In this document: piece after piece, positions 16,451 through 24,241 of the stretch
Layout of the letters: every line of letters starts with the position of its first letter
Position numbering within the stretch: the first letter of the stretch is position 1
Source: Actinobacteria bacterium UBA2279
Lineage (GTDB): Bacteria > Actinomycetota > Coriobacteriia > Anaerosomatales > Anaerosomataceae
Assembly (NCBI GenBank): GCA_002347365.1
Contig: DDWT01000028.1
Coordinates: 63,761 to 111,220, forward strand
DNA length: 47,460 nucleotides
Reading direction: 5' to 3'
The notes under the pieces: generated by a model
Told to the model about the DNA's origin: nothing
Databases searched by the model: none
Seen by the model: only the letters and a program-made list of their open reading frames with translations
Program-made: the position numbers and the translations under genes

Positions 16451-16816
16451 ATGGGCGTGCGCGGCATAGTGGCACGGTTGACTGCAGTCCTTCTGGGATC
16501 AGTGGTAGGCTTCTTCGGCTCGGTGAACTCGGTCTTCGCCGACGGGGGCTCCACGGAGCGTGTGAACGCCATCCTGCTGACCGCGCTCGTCGTCGGTCTT
16601 GTGTCGGCGCTGGTCGGCGTCATCGACCGGGGAACGGGCTGGCGGGTGGCGGTTTGGGTGTGGCTCCCGGGCGCCGTGATGCTTGTCGCCTACATCATGC
16701 TTGGAGAGTACTCGGTCTGGATGTGGGCGGTGCTGGTCGCCATGGTCACGTTCGGAGCCGCCATTGTCGGCGTGCTTCTCGGCGGGATGTCCGGCGGGCG
16801 CACGCGTGTCAGGTAG
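16451..16816 (+). CDS. Small integral membrane protein, unknown function (121 aa)
   Basis: I do not recognise a named family. The protein has four hydrophobic segments: about residues 10-30, 40-58, 66-84 and 90-113. The loops are short, with the polar stretch DGGSTERVN after the first helix and the basic tail GGRTRVR at the cytoplasmic end. GAGGAGG lies 6 bases before the ATG. A TATAGT hexamer about 36 bases upstream could be a -10, with no good -35. It stands between the broken surface-protein gene (divergent) and nhaA (same strand, 90 bases downstream). It has no charged residues inside the helices that would suggest a transporter. Confidence 0.7.
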   Translation: MGVRGIVARLTAVLLGSVVGFFGSVNSVFADGGSTERVNAILLTALVVGLVSALVGVIDRGTGWRVAVWVWLPGAVMLVAYIMLGEYSVWMWAVLVAMVTFGAAIVGVLLGGMSGGRTRVR

Positions 16817-16906
16817 GTCTTGAGCCCCGACGAAATGGTTCGTGCGGTATCCTGATGCCTCGCGGGTACGTTTGTGCTGCCCGATGATGACGCAAAGGAG
16901 TCTACG

Positions 16907-18310
16907 GTGACATCGACGATCAGGAAAGCAGGGCGCACGCTGCGGGATTTTCACGCCAAGGTGCGTGAGGATTTCGCCGAGTTCCTGCATCTGGAGGTTT
17001 CGGGTTCTCTCGTGCTCCTTGTCGCGACTATCGCCGCGCTCGTGTTGGCGAACTCGATATGGCACGAAGCGTTCATCGAGTTCTGGCACACTGAGCTTGG
17101 CATCTCATTCGGTCACTTCGAATTCCAGCAGTCTGCACTTCATTGGATAGATGACGGGCTGATGGCACTCTTCTTCTTCGTTGTGGGGCTTGAGATCAAG
17201 CGCGAGATCCTCGTGGGCGAGCTGTCCACTCTGCGCAAGGCATCACTGCCGATCCTGGCGGCTGTTGGCGGCATGGTCGGTCCTGCGCTCATCTATGCGC
17301 TCATCAACCGTGGCAGCGCCGGTGCAGGCGGGTGGGGCATACCGATGGCCACCGACATCGCATTCGCACTTGGCGTGCTGGCACTGCTCGGCAGCCGTAT
17401 CCCCACGAGTCTGAAGGTCTTTCTCTCGGCGCTGGCCATCGCCGATGACATCGGCGCCATCCTGGTCATCGCGGTATTCTACACATCGCAGATACTGTGG
17501 AGCTGGCTGCTGGTGGGCCTCGCGCTGCTGCTGGTGATGGTGCTGCTGAACGTGATGCGTGTCGAGTCTCCGCTCCCGTACGCGATCGGGGCGACCGCGA
17601 TCTGGTTCTGTTTCCTGAACTCCGGCGTGCATGCGACGATCGCCGGCGTGCTTGTGGCGTTCACGATCCCTGCGAGTTCGCGGATGCAGCCGATGATCTT
17701 CGTGGAGTGGGCGAGAGGCAAGATCGAGGAGATCGCCGACAAGGACGTACCTGGCGACCACGTCTTGCAGACGCCCGACCAGCAGCACAGCGCACAAGAG
17801 ATCCAGGCGCAGGCACGCTGGATCCAGGCGCCGCTTCAGCGGATGGAGCACGCGCTTCTGCCGCTGTCGACCTTCGTCATCCTGCCGCTGTTCGCGATCG
17901 CCAACGCTGGCGTCGTGCTGCTCGGCCTCGATATCCCCGCGCTGATGCTCGAACCGGTCAGCCTGGGCATCTTCTTCGGCCTCGTACTCGGCAAGCAGCT
18001 TGGCATAACCGGCGCCGCCTGGTTGGCCGTCAAGTTCAAGCTGGCGGAGCTCCCCAAAGGTATCACCTGGCGTCACATCTACGGCGCAGGGTGGCTGGGC
18101 GGTATCGGCTTCACGATGTCGCTGTTCATCTCCGGCCTCGCGTTCCGTGCGGGCATTTTGCAGGCTGAGGCGAAGCTCGCGATCCTGATCACGTCTGTGG
18201 TGGCAGGTATCGGAGGCTACCTCATCCTGCGCGGAGCGGCACCGGCCGATGAGTCGCTGCTCGACAACGACCTTACCGGTGAGCTGGACCCCTCGGAGGT
18301 TGCTGCCTAG
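16907..18310 (+). CDS. nhaA: Na+/H+ antiporter NhaA
   Basis: A 467-residue antiporter that expels Na+ in exchange for protons and helps control internal pH. The core motifs are present: LMALFFFVVGLEIKREI, PMATDIAFALGVLALLG (the conserved Asp), ALAIADDIGAILVIA (the ion-binding Asp pair), and AGWLGGIGFTMSLFISGLAF (with the nearby conserved Lys in VLGKQLG). The cytoplasmic linker (EIADKDVPGDHVLQTPDQQHSAQEI...) is longer than in E. coli, as is common in actinobacteria. The frame starts at 16874, but AAAGGAG at 16894-16900 lies 6 bases before the GTG at 16907, so I chose that. Its stop overlaps the histidine-kinase stop by CTAG at 18307-18310. Confidence 0.95.
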   Translation: MTSTIRKAGRTLRDFHAKVREDFAEFLHLEVSGSLVLLVATIAALVLANSIWHEAFIEFWHTELGISFGHFEFQQSALHWIDDGLMALFFFVVGLEIKREILVGELSTLRKASLPILAAVGGMVGPALIYALINRGSAGAGGWGIPMATDIAFALGVLALLGSRIPTSLKVFLSALAIADDIGAILVIAVFYTSQILWSWLLVGLALLLVMVLLNVMRVESPLPYAIGATAIWFCFLNSGVHATIAGVLVAFTIPASSRMQPMIFVEWARGKIEEIADKDVPGDHVLQTPDQQHSAQEIQAQARWIQAPLQRMEHALLPLSTFVILPLFAIANAGVVLLGLDIPALMLEPVSLGIFFGLVLGKQLGITGAAWLAVKFKLAELPKGITWRHIYGAGWLGGIGFTMSLFISGLAFRAGILQAEAKLAILITSVVAGIGGYLILRGAAPADESLLDNDLTGELDPSEVAA

Positions 18311-20343
18311 GCTTCTGATCCGCCGTTCGCACGTTGCGCCAAAGGGACGTTCACGAGAAGTGTGGTGCCGTCCCCGGCTGACCCGATGTCGAGTGAGCCG
18401 CCGTGTGCCTTCACCCGGTCCCGCATGCCCCGCAGGCCGGTCGAATCGGCCGGCAGAGAATCGATATCTGTGACGTCGCCCCCCGTGCCGTTGTCGCGCA
18501 CGAAGAGCTCGAGCGCCGCAGGAAGGATGTCGACGCTGACCCTGACAGTGTTCGCACCGCCATGCCGGACGGCGTTGGTGATCGCTTCTTCCAGCACGCA
18601 CTGAAGGTCCCAACCGAGCTGGCTTGCGATTCGAGGAAGCGTATCCGGAGCCTCGAACAGCACTTCGACGCCCAGACGCGCTGCTTGCGAACGACATACG
18701 TGGTCCAGTTGCGAGCGCAGAGGATCCACGCCGGTGATCTCCGCGGTACGCGAGCGCGTATCCCCCAGGATGTCTTGCAGGTCCGTGACGGTCGCACGGA
18801 TGTCTTCAGCAACGCTTCCCAGACTGCGGGCAACGTCGGCGGAGATCGAGTCGGAGGTCATCTCCACGCGTTTCGAGAGGGCGGACAGGCGGTTGTACAC
18901 CTTGTCGTGCGCGTCCCGCTGGACGCGCTCCATCTCCTCTACCAGGCGCTGTCGGGCGATCATGTTGCGCTCGTAGAAGAATGCGGTGGGGGAGATGACG
19001 AGTGTGAGCACCAGTGTGCCGATGCCAAGGTTGAGCAGCCAGTGCATATTGACGGCGAGCCAGACGCGGATGTCGCGGACGGTGTTGAGCAGCGGGCCGT
19101 CGTCGGGGAGCAGTGCGCCCGAGAACTGCGCCAACCGGTCGGACGCGCCCAGGACGAGCACGGTCGGTGCGGGCGTCTCGAGCCATGTGCCGTCCGGCTG
19201 CACGCCGCTGCTGGCGGCGTAGCCGCTCGTGGTCGAGAGTGCCGTGCCGATGCCTTCGCCGAGCACGGCGGCGATCTCATCTGTAGGAGTCGCGCCACCG
19301 GTCTGGAAGAGTCTCGCTAACGATCCGGCATCGATCGCCCTGGCCAGCGCTTCAGCGGTCGCGACGTTGTCGGGGGCGGACCACAGCGGCACGCACTCCA
19401 TCTCGACGGGCCCCAGCAGGTAGACGTTGCAGCTGTACCTTCGCGCGAGGGCGTCCAGGGTCTTCGCAGCGTCCGGTGAGGTCGGGTCAAAGCCCATCAT
19501 CGCGTTGTCGGACAAGGGGTCATGGGCGTTCCCGTACGAAGAGTCCATGTCCGGTTGGGCGGCTATCCACAGGGTCGCGTAGAGCCCGTCATCGGTGGCG
19601 TGACCCATGAGATTGACCATACGGCGTTCATCGCCGCTCCCGCCGCCGCCGGCCAGGATGCTGTCGGGGAACGGGGCGCGGTCACCGTAGCCGCGCGCCT
19701 CTGCGTACCAGCCGATCTTCCAGGCTTCGTCGATCATCGTCGGGTCGACGGTCGGGGTCGGGGGGAGCGAGTACTCGTTCGGATACTCCTGGGCCCAGGT
19801 GTACTCATCAGGGAGCATCTCGAGCTGCGCTTCTTCGGGGGTGTAGAGCAGCTCCGGCGCGCGCTCTGACTCGGTGACGAGCGGAGGGACTCCGCCGCTG
19901 ACGAGCGCGAACGCGTACATGTCCATCTCACCCAACTGGTCCGTCTCGGCGATGCGCGTGAACATCGCGTCATCCTGTGCCCAGGCGAACGGTGTCGGTT
20001 CTCCCCCAGGGCCCCAAAGCGGCGAGCCGTCGCCGTCGGTGCCCATGACGATACCTTCGCCTATCCAGTACAGCTTCTGGCTCTGGTCCTCGACCTGGCC
20101 CTCAGGACTGCTGCCCACACCCGCGATGTAGGCCTGTGCCATCTCGCGGATCATCGTGTCGTCCATATAGAAGCCGGCCTGTTCCATGCGTTGATACGAA
20201 CGCATCGCCAGCATCTGCCCGCGCAGAGGTCCCGGTACAGATATCCATATGATGCCGTTGAACATGAGCGGGATCAGTGGTGAGAACTGCAGCAGGCGGA
20301 GCAAGAGGTGCTTGCGGTTGCGCGCCCACAGGGCCTTCATCAT
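18307..20343 (-). CDS. Sensor histidine kinase, NarL-system type, with a large external domain
   Basis: A 678-residue kinase. A helix at residues 15-38 is followed by a long extracytoplasmic domain (about 40-430) rich in Asp, Glu, Pro and Gly that I cannot match to a known sensor. A second helix lies near 435-458. The HisKA_3-type segment ERVQRDAHDKVYNRLSAL has the probable phospho-accepting H479. The ATPase domain shows EEAITNAVRHGG (N box), DNGTGG (G1) and GLRGMRDRVKAHGG. Its ATG overlaps the stop of the response-regulator gene (ATGA), so the two form one system. The external domain suggests that it senses something outside the membrane. Being next to nhaA is not evidence of a shared role, since the genes converge. 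Confidence 0.88.
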   Translation of the reverse strand: MMKALWARNRKHLLLRLLQFSPLIPLMFNGIIWISVPGPLRGQMLAMRSYQRMEQAGFYMDDTMIREMAQAYIAGVGSSPEGQVEDQSQKLYWIGEGIVMGTDGDGSPLWGPGGEPTPFAWAQDDAMFTRIAETDQLGEMDMYAFALVSGGVPPLVTESERAPELLYTPEEAQLEMLPDEYTWAQEYPNEYSLPPTPTVDPTMIDEAWKIGWYAEARGYGDRAPFPDSILAGGGGSGDERRMVNLMGHATDDGLYATLWIAAQPDMDSSYGNAHDPLSDNAMMGFDPTSPDAAKTLDALARRYSCNVYLLGPVEMECVPLWSAPDNVATAEALARAIDAGSLARLFQTGGATPTDEIAAVLGEGIGTALSTTSGYAASSGVQPDGTWLETPAPTVLVLGASDRLAQFSGALLPDDGPLLNTVRDIRVWLAVNMHWLLNLGIGTLVLTLVISPTAFFYERNMIARQRLVEEMERVQRDAHDKVYNRLSALSKRVEMTSDSISADVARSLGSVAEDIRATVTDLQDILGDTRSRTAEITGVDPLRSQLDHVCRSQAARLGVEVLFEAPDTLPRIASQLGWDLQCVLEEAITNAVRHGGANTVRVSVDILPAALELFVRDNGTGGDVTDIDSLPADSTGLRGMRDRVKAHGGSLDIGSAGDGTTLLVNVPLAQRANGGSEA

Positions 20344-21023
20344 GATTCGGTCCTCTCCACCAGCCGTTGGAAGGCGTCTCGACGGCTGCCCGCGCCCAGT
20401 ACGGCGTAGGCGTTCTTGATGCGCGAGTTCACGGTGTTGACGCTCAGCTGCAGCTCATCCGCGATCTCTTTTGCGGACATGCCGCAGTAGCAGTAGAGGT
20501 AGACGGTCTTGCGGGTCGCCTCGGTCAGATCCTTGTACTCCTGCCGGTCGGGCAGGACCTCGGCGGCATAGGTGCCCAGATCGGTCACCGCGCTCAGGAG
20601 CTTCTCGGCCACGGATGCCGAGACGACCAGCCGCCCCTCGTGTACGCGCACGATCGCTTCGGCGATGCCGTCGGTGGACTCGTTCTTCCACACATAGCCG
20701 TCGGCTCCGGCGAGCAGGGCCACGCGCACCGTCTCCTCCTCGCGCGAGATGGAGGAGACCAGGATGCGGCAGGTGGGGCAGGCATCCTTCAGTCGCGGAA
20801 GGCCTATGATCCCGCCGAACTCTTCCTCGCCGAGCCGGATGTCGAGGACGATGATATCGGGGCAGGGACCCCGGGTGGAGTCGAGCAGCGTGATCGCCTC
20901 GTCGACACCACCCGCGGTTCCCCACATGCGGGTCCGCGAGTCGCGAGCCACGAGCGCCTGCATCGCCTCGCGTGCGTAGTAATCGTCGTCGATGATGAGC
21001 ACACGTGGCTCTGTGCCGGTCAC
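20340..21023 (-). CDS. LuxR/NarL-family response regulator
   Basis: A 227-residue regulator. The receiver domain has the acidic triad in LIIDDDYYAREA, the phospho-acceptor D61 in IIVLDIRLGEEEFGG and the conserved Lys in YVWKNESTDGI. The C-terminal GerE-type helix-turn-helix is in TEATRKTVYLYCYCGMSAKE..LQLSVNTVNSRIKNAY. The first helix of this domain is unusual: the typical LTxRExEVL is replaced by LTEATRKTVYLYCYC. The frame extends to 21146, but GAGGGGGG lies 7 bases before the GTG at 21023. Targets are unknown; autoregulation is likely. Confidence 0.9.
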   Translation of the reverse strand: MTGTEPRVLIIDDDYYAREAMQALVARDSRTRMWGTAGGVDEAITLLDSTRGPCPDIIVLDIRLGEEEFGGIIGLPRLKDACPTCRILVSSISREEETVRVALLAGADGYVWKNESTDGIAEAIVRVHEGRLVVSASVAEKLLSAVTDLGTYAAEVLPDRQEYKDLTEATRKTVYLYCYCGMSAKEIADELQLSVNTVNSRIKNAYAVLGAGSRRDAFQRLVERTES

Positions 21024-21137
21024 GGCATGTCCCCCCTCGGACGATGAACCCGCCTCACTGCCGATGATGGCATGCGAAGGCGTGCGGTCTAACCCCAGAT
21101 TCTGGTGATTCCCCCACCGCAGAAGCGATGCCTCGCA

Positions 21138-21167
21138 TTGGCTCATGGTCGCACTTCATCGTACCCT
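21138..21167 (+). promoter_or_regulatory. Possible promoter for apgM
   Basis: TTGGCT (21138-21143), an 18-base spacer and TACCCT (21162-21167) lie 31 bases before the apgM start. The match is moderate. The rest of the 174-base gap to the response regulator shows nothing else clear. Confidence 0.4.
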
Positions 21168-21197
21168 GGGTACAGTCCTTGGATCGGGGAGGGAACC

Positions 21198-22385
21198 GTG
21201 AAACACCTCGTACTCATACTGGACGGCGCCGCAGGTTGGCCGCTTCCGGAACTTGGGGGCGCGACCACGCTCGCCGCGGCAAGCACGCCGAACCTCGATG
21301 CGCTGGCGCGGGCCGGAATGGTCGGGTTGGCGCAGACCGTGCCCGACGGCGTGGAGCCGTCCTCCTCGGCGGCATGTACCTCCATCCTGGGCTACGATCC
21401 CGTGGCGAATTACGTGGGTCGCGGCGCGATCGAGGCGGCGAGCATGGGCATCACGCTCGCTGCCGATGAGGTCGCCTTGCGGATGAACCTGGTCGCGATC
21501 GAGGACGAGGTCATGACGTCCTACTCGTGCGGGCACATCACCACCGAGGAATCGCGCGCGATCGTCGCGGATCTTGCGCTCGAGCTGTCGGATGAGACGT
21601 TCACGTTCCATCCGGGCGTCGCGTATCGTCACATCCTCGTCGTGAAGGGGCATCCCGAGCTCGTCGAACTCGCCTACACGCCTCCGCACGACATCTCCGA
21701 TAAGACCATCGTGGGCGAGATGCCTCGTGGCGAGGGCGCCGATCTGCTGCTCGACCTCATGGACAGGGCGCGCGATGTGCTGCGCAACAGTCCGGCGAAC
21801 CGTGCCCGTGCAGCGCGCGGTGAGGTGGCTGCCACAGACATCTGGCCGTTTTGGCCCGGGGTGGCGCCTGATGGACTCGTGCCGTTCTCGACACTCAGGG
21901 GCCTGTCGGCAGCGATGACATCGGGAGTGGACCTCCTCAATGGCCTCGCGGTGCTTTTCGGCTTCGACCGGCTCGACATCCCGGGTGTGAGCGATGGTCC
22001 CGACAATGACTACTCGGCGCAGATCGCTGGTGGACTGGCAGCTCTCGAGGATCACGACGTGGTGATAGTGCACGTCGAGTCACCCGATGAAGAAGGTCAC
22101 GCCGGCGACATGCAGGGCAAGATAGCCGCGATCGAGAGTATCGATCGTCTCATGGTGTCCCGGATCCGGGAGTACCCGCGTGATCTGCGTGTGCTGTGCA
22201 TGCCCGACCATCCCACGCCTATCGAGCTCAAGACGCACGTGGGCGAGCCGGTGCCGTTCGTGCTCTATGGCCCCGGCGTCGCACACAGCGGCTCGGAGAC
22301 ATACGACGAAGCAGCGGCTGCGGACGGTGACGTGCACATCGACCCCGGTTACGGCGTGATGAGCCTGCTGCTGGGAAGCCGCTAG
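21198..22385 (+). CDS. apgM: Archaeal-type 2,3-bisphosphoglycerate-independent phosphoglycerate mutase
   Basis: A 395-residue enzyme of the ApgM group (alkaline-phosphatase fold) that interconverts 3- and 2-phosphoglycerate in glycolysis/gluconeogenesis. It starts VKHLVLILDGAAGWP, with the metal-binding Asp, followed by the nucleophile region (SSSAACTSILGYDP). Further metal ligands are in VIVHVESPDEEGHAGD and in MPDHPTPIELKTHVGEPVPFVLYGPG. The GTG start has GGGGAGGG 4 bases upstream. This archaeal form is also found in several anaerobic bacteria. The Na+/Ca2+ exchanger gene starts one base after the stop, so the two are probably one transcript without an obvious functional link. Confidence 0.93.
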   Translation: MKHLVLILDGAAGWPLPELGGATTLAAASTPNLDALARAGMVGLAQTVPDGVEPSSSAACTSILGYDPVANYVGRGAIEAASMGITLAADEVALRMNLVAIEDEVMTSYSCGHITTEESRAIVADLALELSDETFTFHPGVAYRHILVVKGHPELVELAYTPPHDISDKTIVGEMPRGEGADLLLDLMDRARDVLRNSPANRARAARGEVAATDIWPFWPGVAPDGLVPFSTLRGLSAAMTSGVDLLNGLAVLFGFDRLDIPGVSDGPDNDYSAQIAGGLAALEDHDVVIVHVESPDEEGHAGDMQGKIAAIESIDRLMVSRIREYPRDLRVLCMPDHPTPIELKTHVGEPVPFVLYGPGVAHSGSETYDEAAAADGDVHIDPGYGVMSLLLGSR

Positions 22386-22386
22386 T

Positions 22387-23349
22387 ATGCTGCTGTGGGC
22401 GCTGATACTGCTGGGTTCGCTGATACTGCTCGTCAAGGCTGCGGATTGGTTCACTGACGGCGCCGAGGCGATCGGTGTCGCGTTCGGCTTGCCGCCCTAC
22501 GTTGTGGGCGTCACCATCGTGGCCGTGGGGACATCATTGCCTGAGCTGGTCTCCTCCATCGTGGCCGTCCCTCTCGGCAATCCCGAGATCGTCTTGGGAA
22601 ACGTCGTCGGTTCCAATGTCACCAACATCTTCCTTGTGCTGGGTGTGGCCGCGATCCTGGGCGGACGTCTGTGGGCTACCTGGGAGATCATCCACGTGGA
22701 CCTGCCGTTGCTGGTGGGTTCGGCGTTCCTGCTGGCGATCATCGCGTGGGACGGTGCGGTAACGTTACCCGAGTCGCTCATATGTCTGGTGGGCACCGTC
22801 ATCTACGTCAGCTACGCGGTGAGCATGAGTATCCGCCGGGAGCCCAAGCACGCTGATATCGAGGAGAGCGTCGAGGAGGAGCTGGGCGTCAAGCGGGGGC
22901 AGCTCGACCGGCGCGCATGGTTGAAGATCATCATCGGCGCAGCCGGTGTGTTCGTGGGCGCTCAGTACACTGTGCGTGGCGTGATCGAACTCGCCAACAC
23001 CCTCGACGTCGGCACCGAACTCATCGCCATGACCGCGGTGGCGCTGGGCACCTCGCTGCCCGAGCTCGTCGTGAGCGTCACCGCCGCACGCAAGGGCAAT
23101 CTTGAGGTCGCCATCGGCAACGTGCTCGGCAGCAGCGTCTTCAACAGCTTCGCTGTCGTGGGAGTGGCAGGGTTGTTCGGCACGCTCACCGTGGCGCCCA
23201 CCGTGCTTACCGTGGGACTCCCGGCGATGGTCGTGGCGACGCTGCTGTACTTCTTCATGGTGCAAGACAAAGAGATCACCTCCTGGGAGGGATGGCTGCT
23301 CGTCATGTTCTACGCGCTGTACTTGCTCAAGACGCTGGGTATCGCCTGA
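22387..23349 (+). CDS. Calcium/sodium antiporter (CaCA family, YrbG-like)
   Basis: A 320-residue membrane protein with about ten hydrophobic segments. The two inverted alpha-repeats are clear: VTIVAVGTSLPELVSS..GNVVGSNVTNIFLVLG in the first half and MTAVALGTSLPELVVS..GNVLGSSVFNSFAVVG in the second, which form the ion-binding core with the conserved Glu residues. A cytoplasmic loop with charged residues (RREPKHADIEESVEEELGVK) separates them. The protein exchanges Ca2+ against Na+ or H+. No good Shine-Dalgarno is seen apart from one inside the apgM end (GGGAAG), so translation may be coupled. Confidence 0.92.
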   Translation: MLLWALILLGSLILLVKAADWFTDGAEAIGVAFGLPPYVVGVTIVAVGTSLPELVSSIVAVPLGNPEIVLGNVVGSNVTNIFLVLGVAAILGGRLWATWEIIHVDLPLLVGSAFLLAIIAWDGAVTLPESLICLVGTVIYVSYAVSMSIRREPKHADIEESVEEELGVKRGQLDRRAWLKIIIGAAGVFVGAQYTVRGVIELANTLDVGTELIAMTAVALGTSLPELVVSVTAARKGNLEVAIGNVLGSSVFNSFAVVGVAGLFGTLTVAPTVLTVGLPAMVVATLLYFFMVQDKEITSWEGWLLVMFYALYLLKTLGIA

Positions 23350-23431
23350 CGGTAGTCACGGGGGCAGCAGGGGTATCTCGGAAGGTAGTAGTACTCATAC
23401 GACCCGTGCCCGCGACACCCGGAGGTATTCC

Positions 23432-24238
23432 ATGCCACGCAGTATCTGGAACGGCGCGATCAGCTTCGGTCTCGTCACGATACCCGTGACGCTTCATGCC
23501 GCCGAGCTGACCGACGACGTCACCTTCCACCTGCTGGACAGGCGCAACATGGCTCCGGTGTCACAGCAGCGGGTTAACTCGGTCACCGGCGAGGAAGTGC
23601 CCTGGGAAGAGGTCGTGAAGGGCTACGAGTACGCCCAAGGCAGCTACGTGGTGGTGACCGAAGACGACTTCCGGGCGGCTGATGTTGAGGCGACGCAGAC
23701 GATCGACATCCTGGCCGCGGTGAAGGCCGAGGAGATCAGCCTGCTCTACTACGACAAGCCGTACTACCTCGCGCCGGCGACCAAGTCCGCCCGTATGGCG
23801 TACGCGCTGCTGCACGAGACGCTGCGCGCGAGCGGCTATGTGGGAGTGGCCACCATCGTCATCCGCACGCGGCAGCACCTGGCAGCGCTGCTGCCGGTGG
23901 GAGACGCGCTCGTGCTGGATCTGCTGCGCTGGGAATACGAGCTGCGAGCATCGGACGATCTCGAGCTGCCCGGCGGTGATCTCACGGAGCTCGGGGTCAC
24001 GGACAAAGAGCTCGCGTTGGCCGGGCAGCTGGTCGACGCTTTGGTCGCCGAATGGGATCCGTCGCAGTACCACGACACCTATCGCGAACGGTTGCTCGGC
24101 CTGATACGCCAGAAGGTGGAGACCGGTGAGGTCTCTGCCCCGCCGGTTGCCGGCGGGTCTGAGGCGCCCGTCGTGGTCGACATCATGGATCTGCTCAAAC
24201 GCAGTGTGAAGCAGGCGGAAAGCCGGAAGCGGGCGTGA
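23432..24238 (+). CDS. ku: Non-homologous end joining protein Ku
   Basis: A 268-residue prokaryotic Ku, which binds DNA ends as a ring homodimer and recruits LigD. It starts MPRSIWNGAISFGLVTIPV, the family signature, and shows LLDRRNMAPVSQQRVN, GYEYAQGSYVVVTEDDF, LYYDKPYYLAP and the C-terminal arm with DTYRERLLGLIRQK. The basic tail (KQAESRKRA) is short, as in the minimal Ku of many actinobacteria. GGAGG lies 6 bases before the ATG. The gene is 3 bases from ligD and they form a unit. It begins 82 bases after the exchanger gene, where a separate promoter is possible. Confidence 0.97.
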   Translation: MPRSIWNGAISFGLVTIPVTLHAAELTDDVTFHLLDRRNMAPVSQQRVNSVTGEEVPWEEVVKGYEYAQGSYVVVTEDDFRAADVEATQTIDILAAVKAEEISLLYYDKPYYLAPATKSARMAYALLHETLRASGYVGVATIVIRTRQHLAALLPVGDALVLDLLRWEYELRASDDLELPGGDLTELGVTDKELALAGQLVDALVAEWDPSQYHDTYRERLLGLIRQKVETGEVSAPPVAGGSEAPVVVDIMDLLKRSVKQAESRKRA

Positions 24239-24241
24239 ACG

